Source: Epithemia pelagica
Taxonomy: Eukaryota > Bacillariophyta > Bacillariophyceae > Surirellales > Surirellaceae
Assembly: GCA_946965045.2 (NCBI GenBank)
Contig: OX337229.1
Location: forward strand, 682,001-746,000
Direction: 5' to 3'
DNA length: 64,000 nt
Under the pieces are notes generated by a model, which saw only the letters and a program-made list of their open reading frames with translations, searched no databases and was not told where the DNA came from. Both the position numbers and the translations under genes were made by a program. Of the stretch, positions 50,331 through 60,347 are shown piece by piece; positions within the stretch are counted from its first letter, which is position 1, and every line of letters starts with the position of its first letter.

Positions 50331-53300
50331 GCCATACAACGATCGTGTAAGTTTCAAGACTTTCCCTGGTTGCGCAAACCCTCTCGGCATCTCAACATAT
50401 ACGCCACTTTTCTTTTGTTCTTCTTCTGTCATCTTGTCCCAATTGGGATCCTTGTCAATCGGCGCATGTACAAATGCTGCCGTGTAATCAACTTGTACCG
50501 TGGACAGATTCAAAATGATGGAAAGAATCATCATCAGGCGCACAGTCGTCCAATTCACAACGGGTGCAAACGTGTCGAAGAAATCGACTCCTTCGACTTG
50601 TTTGTCCCCCCGTGCACAAAACCGTGCTTTCAATTTGCGTACGGATCCATCGGGATACCGTTTGCACTTGAACGCCCATGTGCCAGGTAAGACATTCATC
50701 CATGTCTCTCTTGCCACGACTTCCCATGCTTTCATCTTCTCATGAAGCGTGTTGTATTCTTTCTTGCAAGCCTCCCAGTACCCGTCTTTATCGGGACCGT
50801 TCATGGCTTGTTCCCATGAGGGATTGTCTGCAGCATCGGCCTTGGTTGCCAATGCCATAGGATGCATCTCTTCAATCCAGCGTGTGTCCGGATCTGTATG
50901 ACGATCCAGCCACAAATCCATGGCCAATAGGTCTTTGGATTTGGACGCGATTGCGCTGGTCAGAGTGTCCCAGGTAAGGGATTGGAGGAACTGTGCATTC
51001 AACAGCTCTCGTCTCACTTTTTGCTTTGGCCTTGTTGACCCACGAGGAAAGTAAGCAGTCGATGCCCACAATCGCTCATCGAACAAGTGACGATTGGGAC
51101 GACGTTCTCTTTTGCCTCTTCCATGTGATTCTGGATCGGGTTCGGCAAAATGCCTATTACGGCGTTCAATCTCTTCTTGTCGTGTCGTGCTGTCATCGTC
51201 TGAGTCGTCTTCAAAAACGATCTCATGTTCTTCCTCGTTGGCTTCTCCCTCTGGAGGCAACAATTCACTATTTGGAGCTCCCTCTGGAGGCAACAATCCA
51301 CCTGTTTGATCTTGACTTGACAGTTCACCGGGTGCTGCAGGTGGTTCTGGTCCTTGCCCTTGCTCTGTTGGCTGTTCCAGCGGAGGTTGGAATCGAACAT
51401 GGTTCCTTGTAGCGCGCCCTCTCCCCCCGTCAACAGACGTGGGAACAGGAACAATGGGCAAAGGTGGGGTGGGCAATGGACGAGGAGGACGTGACTGACG
51501 TCGGGCATGCCGTTCGGCGATTTCGGAATCGGTCATCCACTCGTCTCCAAGCTCCAAATTACCATCATCATCATCTTCGTCAGGCAGGTTAGATTCAGTG
51601 CCCGCCGCTAGCAGACGTTGCCAAAAGTCACCGTTCAAATTTGGCTCATCGAAAAGTCCGCCGGAATCGGCATTAGGAACCGTAGAGAATAAATCATCGT
51701 AGACCACATGATACTGTGAGCTGATGATTCCTGAGCAAAAATTGAGTATGCGACCAACAGTAGTAGAATGGTCGGGTGAGATCCCAAGAAACTGACCACG
51801 TCGTGCCTTGGCTTGCCATTTAGGCAACTTCTTGCCGTCTTGAAGCTTGGGGTCCAGGACATACACAGGACATCCCCAAACGTGACTCCGCTGAAGGTGG
51901 TGAAAATCGGAGAATGTGATGCCAGAGAAGATTTCGAGTGGAGCGATGTTCGTCCGGCGATTCGGAAGGTGGTTCCATAGCCAGACGGCGTGCTCAACGG
52001 CAAAAGGCCAAAGATGCAAGTGCATTTGCTCGGGCCAGTGAATGGTCGCGTGTAGTAACATAGTACGGGCCCAAGACATCGTGGTCTTTACTGCCCTTTC
52101 CGCGACTCCATTCTGGTGATGTGCCCCAACGCCTGAAAAGCTGATACGTTGACCACTTCCGTGTACATGGTTCAGAAATTCTTCTCGGCCAAACGGAGCA
52201 TTATCGGCGCGGTACTCTCGTATCTTGACACCGTATTCATCCGCGAACCGCTCAAACTTCTTCTTCGAACTGATCGTCTCACCAACTCGAAGGGACACTT
52301 GATTCGCCAAGAAGATCATGCCAGAGGCATGATCGACAAACAGAGTCCCCCCTCTATACTGTTCTTCGGTCCTCTCTTTGCCATACGTGTGAGGAAGACG
52401 GCCACGAATCGTGGATTCGTATTGATCAATCGAAACACAATCTCCTGGTTGAAGGTGCTCCCTCTTGAGCATACTGTCTTTCCCATCCACCAATCCACCG
52501 TGATTCGAATGAGGCGTCCGGCGATGTTGCTTCCCAAGCATACAAGCTGCGCACAAAGGTATGACGCAACTTGTTGTCTTCGCTTCTTTTGTCTCCAGCA
52601 CTAACCGTCGACTGTTTGCTTTTGGATCTCGACAGAGCGTCTGTATCCATTGCATGTTGGCATGGCCAAGCTTCCAGTGCCACAGCAAGAGCTCCCTTTG
52701 CGATGCCGTCAAGTTCTGGTTAGTCTCGTCGGCCACATTCATCAAGCCACTGTGATTCGCCGTAGACAAGGCCGACTTGACGGAATATCCATCACCCAGC
52801 ATCGTTGCATCTTCGAAGGTAAGTCCCATGTGATTCACATTCCCTGTGAGCATAAAGGGAAGATTACTACTGGAGTTATATGGAAATTCTAACCATGTCC
52901 CATCCGGGATTTGCAACTGCGTTTTCTTGTGGTCGAGTACCAGTTTTCCAGCTTGCTGCTCTTGAAAGAACGTTTGCGGGCTGAACAAGCGAATCGAGGC
53001 TTCTGGTACGTAGTATGCTTTCGTCTTGATCGTTCGAGCTACCCCCATAACGTCTCTAACCATCCATTGAACCATGCCAAAACCTCGGACTGCTGTCGTT
53101 CCAGACAATCCATTCAACGATGAGATTTCGGCCGGTTGAATTGGTCCGACGAAGTCTTGGAGATTTGGCGTCAATGATTTGGATGCTCCGGAATCGATCA
53201 CAATGGGGAGCACATCTTGTTCTCTTTGGCTCATGTACACCGTCATGCGACGTGACAATTCGCCAATGGTCTCACCATTCAAACCAGAACAATCAACCTG

Positions 53301-54002
53301 GTCCAACGGGACAGTGACGGCTTGAAAACTTTTCAGTTGTCCAAAATTGGCTGCTGCAACCATGCTTTGTCGCAACATCAGTTTCCAAGGGGTCTTTCGT
53401 CTTGTAAGGTCAGCTCCAAGCCACGCCCCATGACTCAACAATTTGATTGTCTGCCACTGACGAACTGGATCAACTTGTGGTATCAAGGAAACGTCCTTCA
53501 GGGCCAAACTCCAAAGCGACAATCCACCAAAGATTTGGTTTCGAAGAATCTTCGTCGTGTCGTTTGTCGCTCCCTCTGGAGACGACGTTCTCGGGTTGGT
53601 CCAGTTATCCCAGTCGTCCGTGTTGTACCAAAGACAAGGACGGTTGTTGCGCCAGATCACACGATGGACTCGACGTCTTACTTTCATTTTGAGGCCATAG
53701 GAGCGTACCGATTGTCTCAAACGAGGTTTCGGCGGTCTTGGTGGAGTGCTCACAGCATGAGCAGCTGTGGCTCCGGACTTGGAGTCTTGCTCGACCAAGC
53801 TCATGGCACAACAAAGGCTTATGAACAAGGCGAGATACAGTAGGAATAACCACGGCAGATAAAGCCAAAATAGGTCTCCCATCCCCCTCATGAGCGCACA
53901 GTCGAGTAAGGATGAGAAGATAGAGGTCACCCAGGTTTCCCTCCTGGGACCATAGCGATGATAGGGGCGGCCTACACCAGATGGACCGTCCAAAGACGCC
54001 AC
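50034..54002 (-). CDS. Copia Pol (protease-integrase-partial RT), in frame with Gag after a TGA
   Basis: 1322 codons. The first about 65 include a strongly hydrophobic segment (WLYLPWLFLLYLALFISLCC) before the enzymes. Protease IDSGASKSLTPN is at about residue 268. Integrase has the HWKLGHANM...CAACMLGKQH zinc region and catalytic-core blocks TLFVDHASGM, YRADNAPFG and HHQNGVAERAV. RT blocks are KARFCARGDKQVEGVDFFDTF, VQVDYTAAFVHAP and RSLYGLKQAPRNF. The catalytic YVDD box is missing. After CLFMSKGG (about 50213) the frame runs antisense through the other element's RNase H and is spurious. There is no ATG at the frame's start: the Gag TGA lies five codons upstream in the same phase, so expression would need readthrough. 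Confidence 0.8.
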   Translation of the reverse strand: MASLDGPSGVGRPYHRYGPRRETWVTSIFSSLLDCALMRGMGDLFWLYLPWLFLLYLALFISLCCAMSLVEQDSKSGATAAHAVSTPPRPPKPRLRQSVRSYGLKMKVRRRVHRVIWRNNRPCLWYNTDDWDNWTNPRTSSPEGATNDTTKILRNQIFGGLSLWSLALKDVSLIPQVDPVRQWQTIKLLSHGAWLGADLTRRKTPWKLMLRQSMVAAANFGQLKSFQAVTVPLDQVDCSGLNGETIGELSRRMTVYMSQREQDVLPIVIDSGASKSLTPNLQDFVGPIQPAEISSLNGLSGTTAVRGFGMVQWMVRDVMGVARTIKTKAYYVPEASIRLFSPQTFFQEQQAGKLVLDHKKTQLQIPDGTWLEFPYNSSSNLPFMLTGNVNHMGLTFEDATMLGDGYSVKSALSTANHSGLMNVADETNQNLTASQRELLLWHWKLGHANMQWIQTLCRDPKANSRRLVLETKEAKTTSCVIPLCAACMLGKQHRRTPHSNHGGLVDGKDSMLKREHLQPGDCVSIDQYESTIRGRLPHTYGKERTEEQYRGGTLFVDHASGMIFLANQVSLRVGETISSKKKFERFADEYGVKIREYRADNAPFGREEFLNHVHGSGQRISFSGVGAHHQNGVAERAVKTTMSWARTMLLHATIHWPEQMHLHLWPFAVEHAVWLWNHLPNRRTNIAPLEIFSGITFSDFHHLQRSHVWGCPVYVLDPKLQDGKKLPKWQAKARRGQFLGISPDHSTTVGRILNFCSGIISSQYHVVYDDLFSTVPNADSGGLFDEPNLNGDFWQRLLAAGTESNLPDEDDDDGNLELGDEWMTDSEIAERHARRQSRPPRPLPTPPLPIVPVPTSVDGGRGRATRNHVRFQPPLEQPTEQGQGPEPPAAPGELSSQDQTGGLLPPEGAPNSELLPPEGEANEEEHEIVFEDDSDDDSTTRQEEIERRNRHFAEPDPESHGRGKRERRPNRHLFDERLWASTAYFPRGSTRPKQKVRRELLNAQFLQSLTWDTLTSAIASKSKDLLAMDLWLDRHTDPDTRWIEEMHPMALATKADAADNPSWEQAMNGPDKDGYWEACKKEYNTLHEKMKAWEVVARETWMNVLPGTWAFKCKRYPDGSVRKLKARFCARGDKQVEGVDFFDTFAPVVNWTTVRLMMILSIILNLSTVQVDYTAAFVHAPIDKDPNWDKMTEEEQKKSGVYVEMPRGFAQPGKVLKLTRSLYGLKQAPRNFFLHLKSKLEQVGLKSQEHIDPCLFMSKGGTIKILGEEVRRIVVSADPVAFENSFFLEFSKEEHSDINVTCPTTNCPRIDDIFPPFVVHFK

Positions 54003-55800
54003 CCAGCGGCCACCCCATCAGGAGAAATGCTCCACGAGACTGCGGAGCGACTGATCGACGGAGCGTGCCACGTTTGCGACTGCAGCATCGAGCTCAGCGC
54101 GATTGACAGTAGAACCAGCCACAGTACCAGTCGCTCCAGTGAGCGTGCTGGTCGTGCTGGCGTTGTCGGCTCGCGCGGCATGAGCACTCGCATCTTGGTT
54201 GGAAGAGTGCGTCCGATCCGGAACCCAGCGATGCATGCGATGGTTGTAGAACATATGTTTTCCATCGATCACGCGTCGATTTCGCTCGTCCGACTTTGGA
54301 GGCGCCCACTTTCCGGATACACCACCTGTTCCAGAATTTGAGGAACTCGTCCCATTGGCTGCCTTCTTCGAACCAAACTTCTCTTTGTTCGCAGCAATCT
54401 TCTGTTCGTTGCGGGGTTCCGTGCACTTCGGTGCCGTATGTCCCGGCTTTCCACAATTCCAACAAATTGGTTGGGGCTTGCCATTGCCAGAAGAGGCAGT
54501 ATTGGCAGCTTTCTTGGCATCTTCTTGGGCATTGAACACGGAGTTCTTTCCCTTCGTTTTAGAACCGTGCCAGTCATTGCTGCTGCATAATTCATTATAC
54601 TTAGTTTCGGCTAAGCGAAGTAGAACATCAACTTCCAAACCACCAGTGTCATCAGGATCCCCTTGAAGTTTCCCAATGTCCCGTGCCATTGTGTAAGTTT
54701 GCTCGATATAGGGGAAATAAGAGTTAAATTTGCCAACGGATGAAGTTTGCATGACCTTTAGCACTTGCTGATTAAAGCGCTCTGGAACTTTCTTGACCCA
54801 TTTCAAGCGCTTGTGTGCACCACGGATCAAACTTACAACACGAAGAACATTTTCACCTTGAAACTCATTAATCTTCAAATTCTTAACCAAATCTTTCAAG
54901 TGATCAATAGCGGCTTCCGAACTTGAAACCAGGATGTTCATCATAATGACGAAGAGCAGAGGACCCCCTTGTTGAATGGTAGGGTAAGTCTCAAACTGTT
55001 CGTAGCATTTTTCAAACAGACTTTGAGTCATGTTATTTTCCAGATGCTTGTAGGTTAGTACCAAATTCTCCCGGTACCAATCCTTCTTGGTCCAGCGGCG
55101 ATACCATTCACAACTTGCTGCAACTTCATCAGGAGTAACTTCCTCATAATTTAAATATAGATCTACAGTACGAGACTCGATACTCCGGGATCCCTTCGAC
55201 TTGGGGAACACAATCGTGAACACATCATGCATATCATAAACCATATGCGTGTCCTTGGTCTTTGAAATCATGATGGAAGTGTTGTAACACTCATCCAATT
55301 TCTTTTCATCGGTCAAACTCATACTCGTGAAAGTATATTTCGTTTGCGATGTCTTCACGGCTTCCTTGAAGAGATCTTGCTTCTTCTCCGAAGACATTTT
55401 CTCCCTGTTCTCTTTCCGATATAGAGGTCCTTGATCCGCGACACCATATCCCCTTGAACCTGGTTCCACCAGTTCAACTGCCAGTCCCCCAACCATGAAT
55501 TGGGTATCTGTATCTAACGGGTAGTCATCGCTCTTTGAACTCTTATCCGAATTGTTTTCATCGCTTGTTCTTCTTTGTCTTCTCTCATTAAGACCCTGAA
55601 GCGTTTCGTCGAGTGTTCGGAATCCAAAGTCGGATTCTCGATTGTCGGTTCCAGTCTGGTCTTCCGCTGAGGCGTCTTGATAGTCCTCATTGTCTCCCGT
55701 GTTAGCCGGTGCTGCACCTGAAGCGGGTGAAACATTTGCCGAGTCTTCTGCTCGCGCCATTGTTCTCACCTTCTCTCTGTCCTATCTTGCCAGAGCACTC
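50220..55800 (-). mobile_element. Second copia retrotransposon, truncated within reverse transcriptase
   Basis: Minus-strand element with separate Gag and Pol frames. Pol is homologous only as far as the RT segment ending DPCLFMSKGG. The YVDD-type loop, RNase H and 3' LTR are lost at the junction with the + strand element. Its 5' LTR should lie above 55770; its ends were not defined. Confidence 0.8.
54018..55769 (-). CDS. Copia Gag with zinc knuckle
   Basis: 583 residues. An acidic, Asn/Asp-rich N-terminus is followed by a helical Gag region (about 130-400; WYRRWTKKDWYRENLVLTY; FETYPTIQQGGPLLFVIMMN) and a CCHC zinc knuckle CWNCGKPGHTAPKC near residue 427. A Ser/Gly-rich stretch and a hydrophobic-Ala tail (LDAAVANVARSVDQSLRSLV) close the protein. 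It ends FS-TGA, and the next codon TGG opens the Pol frame without phase change. Gag packages the element's RNA into cytoplasmic particles. Start is the first ATG of the frame, 55769. Confidence 0.8.
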   Translation of the reverse strand: MRTMARAEDSANVSPASGAAPANTGDNEDYQDASAEDQTGTDNRESDFGFRTLDETLQGLNERRQRRTSDENNSDKSSKSDDYPLDTDTQFMVGGLAVELVEPGSRGYGVADQGPLYRKENREKMSSEKKQDLFKEAVKTSQTKYTFTSMSLTDEKKLDECYNTSIMISKTKDTHMVYDMHDVFTIVFPKSKGSRSIESRTVDLYLNYEEVTPDEVAASCEWYRRWTKKDWYRENLVLTYKHLENNMTQSLFEKCYEQFETYPTIQQGGPLLFVIMMNILVSSSEAAIDHLKDLVKNLKINEFQGENVLRVVSLIRGAHKRLKWVKKVPERFNQQVLKVMQTSSVGKFNSYFPYIEQTYTMARDIGKLQGDPDDTGGLEVDVLLRLAETKYNELCSSNDWHGSKTKGKNSVFNAQEDAKKAANTASSGNGKPQPICWNCGKPGHTAPKCTEPRNEQKIAANKEKFGSKKAANGTSSSNSGTGGVSGKWAPPKSDERNRRVIDGKHMFYNHRMHRWVPDRTHSSNQDASAHAARADNASTTSTLTGATGTVAGSTVNRAELDAAVANVARSVDQSLRSLVEHFS

Positions 55801-56239
55801 ACTTCCTTGACACCGTACGACCTTGGGAAACCTTCTACAGCGTAATACTTGGGCTCAGAACCTGCGAGTAGTGGAAAAGAACTGCGGTCTCTTTCCCATT
55901 GAGCAATCCGTAAAAGGATACTTATTCTGATAATCACTATTATGTTAGTCCTAAATTCTCACTAAATTCACTTGGATCTTTTCTTCAATATCTTTTGGAT
56001 GAGTCATTCCATCCACTCGTTCACATTTACGTCGCTCATCATTCGTGACTGATGAGTCTTGTTGTCGAGTATAAGCTTGCTACCCCAGCTATACTCGCAG
56101 GAGGGAAGATCGGGACTGTTTCAAAGAAATTTTTAAAAGCGAACCTGAATCCATTCGAGCGTTTCAGGACTCAACTACCTTCTGATTCTTCGGGCTACCT
56201 ACCAAGGACTTCGCACAGTAGCAAGCCGAACTGAAAAAA
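55770..56239. other. Presumed 5' LTR/leader region of the minus-strand copia element
   Basis: Assigned by position only. No paired LTR remains in the window for comparison, and no convincing TG...CA boundary or tRNA-complementary primer site was found. Confidence 0.35.
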
Positions 56240-56361
56240 TAGGAGTAAGTCGATAAGCGAGGCGCAAGGTGCAAGCGCAACCCATTATTCCTTTTCCTGA
56301 GCCCATGAGGGATTCTGCTAGTTTAGATCTTCACGGGCAATGACACGGACAACCCTGTCCT

Positions 56362-56389
56362 TCAGGATTCAGGAATCAGGAATCAGGAC
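56362..56389. repeat. Short heptamer array, TCAGGA(T/A/C) x4
   Basis: Units TCAGGAT, TCAGGAA, TCAGGAA, TCAGGAC. One of several unrelated 7-bp words in the drifting tract. Confidence 0.9.
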
Positions 56390-56861
56390 CCCATCCCAGA
56401 CCCCCGAGTCCAGAGCAAACTCGGCCATCAACGCTAACTCCGTTCTCCGTTCAATGCAATTTTCAATGTTCTCAATGCAATTTTCGTGAAAACAAGAAAG
56501 GAGTGGCATGTAGAGGAATACTCTCTAGGGAAATCAGGATGGACAAGGCACAAGGGAGGTACTCCTAGCTCCTAATGCGTTCTTGGCCGAGAATCCCGAT
56601 TTCGTGGAACCCAAAGCCATGAAACTCTTCGAACTATCTTGTTCTCCAGTCTCCAGTCCCATATCTCTCTATAGACTATGGATATCGAGTCTAGAACATC
56701 GCATTCTGGTTCCTCCCTCTTTGTTAAAGATCTGTGCGAAATGCGAAGTGCGAACTGGAGAAAGCTGAGTGCTGCCGGCACTTTTCGGCATTATTATTTG
56801 TTGACCCTGTACAATACAAATAATAGAGTCTATTCCATGCGGAATGCGGACTTCGACCATG

Positions 56862-56889
56862 TGTTGGATGTTGGATGTTGGATGTTGGA
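56862..56889. repeat. Short heptamer array, TGTTGGA x4
   Basis: Four perfect units, then TTTGGA and GGATGTAC decay. Confidence 0.95.
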
Positions 56890-57401
56890 TTTGGATGTAC
56901 AGCGGCCACGGCGGATACGGATACTGAATACTGCACACTGCACTGGATCTGGATCCTATTCCCTATCCTATCTCTATACTCTATATCATATCCTACAATC
57001 TACAATAGATCGCATTACGCAATGGCCTACGCCCTACGCCTAACGCCTAACCTCTTACAAAAAAAGCCTAATCCTAGGAGTAACTCGTGTATCGCCTATC
57101 GCCTATTGTGGTCTATGATCTACGAGCTACGAGTATGATGACGTGGCCAACCCCTAACCCTACCTGTCTCTTCTTGCCTTCCGACATCCGACATTTTTTT
57201 CTTTTTGGAGTAGACTTTCAAGTACTCCTAGAGTAGCGAGTAGCGAGCAGTGAGTCTTCATTCAACAATGCGAACTTCAACTCTTCTATCAAGTAGTACT
57301 CGTTCCTCGTTCGAGTATTCCGTACTACGGAAATGATAGAAACCTCAGACATAGGACACATTAGACTCTTTTTGACGTTTGACCGTAAGGGCTAAAAGAC
57401 A

Positions 57402-57429
57402 CCTTCGACCTTCGACCTTCGACTTCGAC
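57402..57429. repeat. Short heptamer array, CCTTCGA x3 plus a 6-bp unit
   Basis: Three perfect CCTTCGA units followed by CTTCGA, decaying into GCTACAG CCTACAA at the same 7-bp spacing. Confidence 0.95.
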
Positions 57430-58398
57430 AGCTACAGCCTACAACTATCATTCGTCATTCTACGAGCATTGGTTATTGGTTATTGTGTATTGTCTATGTA
57501 GGGATAACAGCGTTAAACATTTTAAACAACAATCGACATTGGGAATTGGGATTTGGGATTGGGGGTTGGGGGCTTGGCTTTGCTTGGCTCGTGGGAAACA
57601 GAAGAAACGGGACACCCTCTAGTTTGTCCTTGGATTCTACTGACTGGGTCACTTCTTATTCCTCATTCCATTGATCAAGTAGCAACTTACAACAGAAAAC
57701 AGAAGGCAATGCAACCTGATCACTGGTAACTCTCCATCTTTGCTGATCTCTCTACTAGCTAAGGTTACGGATCATCATCATCTCGTACTCCTAACTCCTA
57801 GGAGTAGACCGAATGATGGGGACGAAAGGAGTATTAGTATGTCCTTTTCCGATTTGCGATACACATGTAGGAGTACGAGTTACGAATAGGATAATAGTTA
57901 GCTCTTCAAATCCGACGGAACATCTCAAAAGGCGATCGTGACTCGTAACTCGTAACGTACAAGCTACGCTACGAGCTCCTCGTGCAGGTCGGGATTCGGG
58001 ATGGGGGCACCCAATGTGTGAACACCTCATCACGATGGTCTTGTTGCCTCGATGAGTGAAGCATACTAGGTATATCGATATGGTTTTCGAAGTTTGATGG
58101 TCGAGGTATTTGGGGATTCCCCCAGTTCATAGTGGCCGCGTGAATCCATGCGCCATTCCATTGAAACAGCTTTTGAAGAAGGTGCCTTCGGTCGGCATCC
58201 GGCACCCAATCAACTGCAATGACAGGAGCAGAAAATGTCGTGTGTCCGAGTAGAATTCTACGTACAACGACTAGCAGAATCTTAGGCCAATCCTTTAGCT
58301 CGCAAGACCAAATCAAAATTTCGTCATTTTGCGTCACGTTGACGTCATATATCCGGGTAAAAGAGCATTTCCGGATTTGTTCCAACCAATCCAGAACT

Positions 58399-58422
58399 CT
58401 GGATTTGTTCGAACAAATCCAG
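58399..58422. repeat. Perfect 24-bp palindrome
   Basis: The half-site CTGGATTTGTTC is followed directly by its reverse complement GAACAAATCCAG. A related half, GGATTTGTTCC, lies about 25 bp to the left, with an inverted partner AATCCAG beside it. Confidence 0.9.
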
Positions 58423-58489
58423 GAAATTCATTAGGGATAGTGTTTAACTGATGCTAGTGTAGAGGCTGCCTACAGTTTCGAATATGTCA

Positions 58490-58545
58490 GGCGGGCGTTC
58501 GACATGGTGGGCGGGCGTGACACATGATGGACGGGCGTTCGACTT
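58490..58545. repeat. Three imperfect GGCGGGCGTTCGACATG-like units, about 20-bp period
   Basis: Units read GGCGGGCGTTCGACATG, GGCGGGCGTGACACATG and GGACGGGCGTTCGACTT. Confidence 0.8.
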
Positions 58546-59135
58546 CAACGGTATCCTTGCGCTTCCTTAGTACCCAAAAGTTTTAGTATTCAATTTTTCT
58601 AAGTGAAGGGTGGGGGAGGATGGGGGACAGGATTCGAAAAGGCGCGGTCTTTTGGATTTGTTTTGCGCATGCGTAAGGACGGCGTTAGGCACAATTTCCA
58701 AAACCAAATCCGGCCCGGCCCCGCACGGATTGGTTTTGTTGAGCTAAAGGATTGGCCTTATCCACAATGCGCGTGAGCATGGCCAGATCTTTGCGAAAAA
58801 GTTTGAAGATACCACTTATGTCTCACGCCTGTCACAAAGATTTTTTCCGGGCGCGAAAACCATGGACTGTCCTCTCTTCAGTAATAGCGCCGGCATTGGA
58901 AGCAAGGACCGCGCACCACATCCCGAACGTATCTTTCGCCCCGGATCTGCGCCACAAAACCCGAATTTCGATCGAGAAGAAGTGAGAAAGACCACACCAA
59001 AATTGCATTTGCTGTAATATCTTGCGCTAAAAAATTAGAGGCGGCTCACCACGGCAAGCAACTCGTTAACGAACCATCTGTCCTTTCTACAACCACAAAG
59101 AGAGGGGAGACAATTTCACCAAGCAGCAAGGCGAG

Positions 59136-60347
59136 ATGGCGTATCTTTTGGATCAACTCGAGACCATGCTGGAGCAGGAGGTGTCGGCCTATGCAACGGT
59201 GGATTACTTGGCTCCAAGCTACCAGCAACGGCTTTTGGAAGAGGAAGCGCCTCCACAGCCGGTCGATCGGAATCCGTCCGAGCCGATCGATTCCTCGAAT
59301 TCCAGCTCCACTTCTCCCACCGAGGTGTCAACTGCCCGCGACAGAACATGTGGTGAATCATCATCGTCATCTTCCTCTACTTCTTCCGGGGGAACAAGCT
59401 CCTCAGGAATCAACGAACTGTGGAGAGAGAAGATCTGTGAATGGTGTTATCAGGTTGTTGATCATTTTGACTTGTCAAGAGAACTAGTAAGCATCACAAT
59501 GCACTATTTGGATCGTTTTCTTGCCAAGCGAAGTGTCAACAAAAGATTCTTCCAACTGGCGGCCATGTCTTGCCTTTCCTTAGCGGTCAAACTTCATTCG
59601 GGTCCTTCCACAAGCGCTTCCATTCCTCACTACAAGATCAGTATGACGTCCATGCTCGCATTGAGTCGAGGATACTTTACCGTGAAACAGATGGAGGCCA
59701 TGGAGATGTCAATCATGTGGTAAGTTGTCATTCGGATTGAATCGATAACTTGTAATGAGGCGGGATCCAACATAAAATGACCAGCGGTATCACTTTCTAA
59801 CATGGTTTTGCGTTATTCCTTCTGTTTTTGCAGTACCTTGGGATGGCACCTTCATCCTCCTACGTCTCTCACCATGACCAAGCACCTTTTGTACCTGCTT
59901 CCGCTTCCGTCGGTGTCCTTCCAGCACCGCCACAATGTCCTGGAACTGGCCCGATTCCTCAACGAGTTGAGTGTCATTGACTACTTCTTTGTTCCCCATC
60001 GTCCTTCGCATGTCGCGCTGGCGGCTGTGGCCAATGCCATGGAGGAACTCTCCTCGGTTGTCTCTAGTGATGAGGATTCTCAAGAAGAAAGAGATTCGGT
60101 GGAGCTTCTCTCAGCTCTGAATCTCAACCTCGAGGATCCCGCCGTCCTGGAATGTCGCCATCGATTGCGACTCTTGTACGCTCAAGGAGGATATGCGGCT
60201 CCTCGACAGTCTGCGTCAGTACGAACAAGTGCCAACGGACAGAGACAACGTCCATCCTCCACTCCATCTCCCGTCTGTGTGTCCTATGGGACCACAAACT
60301 ACCGACCAGAATATGCCGAAAACAAGGACGAAATCGAATCCTCATGA
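59136..60347 (+). CDS. Cyclin (diatom-type cyclin-box protein), 2 exons
   Basis: Exons are 59136-59719 and 59834-60347, with a 114-bp phase-2 intron (donor GTAAGT, acceptor TTGCAG), giving 365 residues. After a Ser/Thr/Pro-rich N-terminus, the N-terminal cyclin box spans about 95-200 (WREKICEWCYQVVDHFDLSR; ISITMHYLDRF-like SITMHYLDRFLAKRS; FFQLAAMSCLSLAVKLH). The splice restores SIMWCTLGWHLHPPT, after which the C-terminal fold is weaker. Cyclins bind and activate cyclin-dependent kinases. Diatoms have many such diverged cyclins, so a specific phase or type is not assigned. No destruction box or LxCxE is obvious. Confidence 0.8.

Larger units (their letters stand above)
56240..58010. repeat. 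Gene-free tract of drifting 7-bp self-similarity
   Basis: Successive heptamers resemble the preceding heptamer while the word itself keeps changing, e.g. TGCGAAA TGCGAAG (56734), ATCGCCT ATCGCCT (57092), GTTATTG GTTATTG (57476) and ACTCGTA ACTCGTA (about 57939). I compared each base with the base seven earlier over 57301-57420: about 53 of 113 match, where about 28 are expected by chance. For the first 60 bases of that stretch, lag 7 gives 24/53 matches and lag 6 only 12/54. Outer boundaries are approximate. No gene is present. Confidence 0.6.
58011..59135. other. Intergenic, with a palindrome and a short 20-bp-period array
   Basis: No gene was recognised before the cyclin start. It includes the palindrome at 58399 and the GCGGGCG array at 58490. 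A 77-codon + frame at 58752 has no recognisable similarity. Confidence 0.5.

Noticed and set aside
57140-57160. CCCCTAACCCTAC, telomere-like motif
   Set aside because: Only two units, and it fits the surrounding 7-bp drift rather than a (CCCTAA)n telomeric array.
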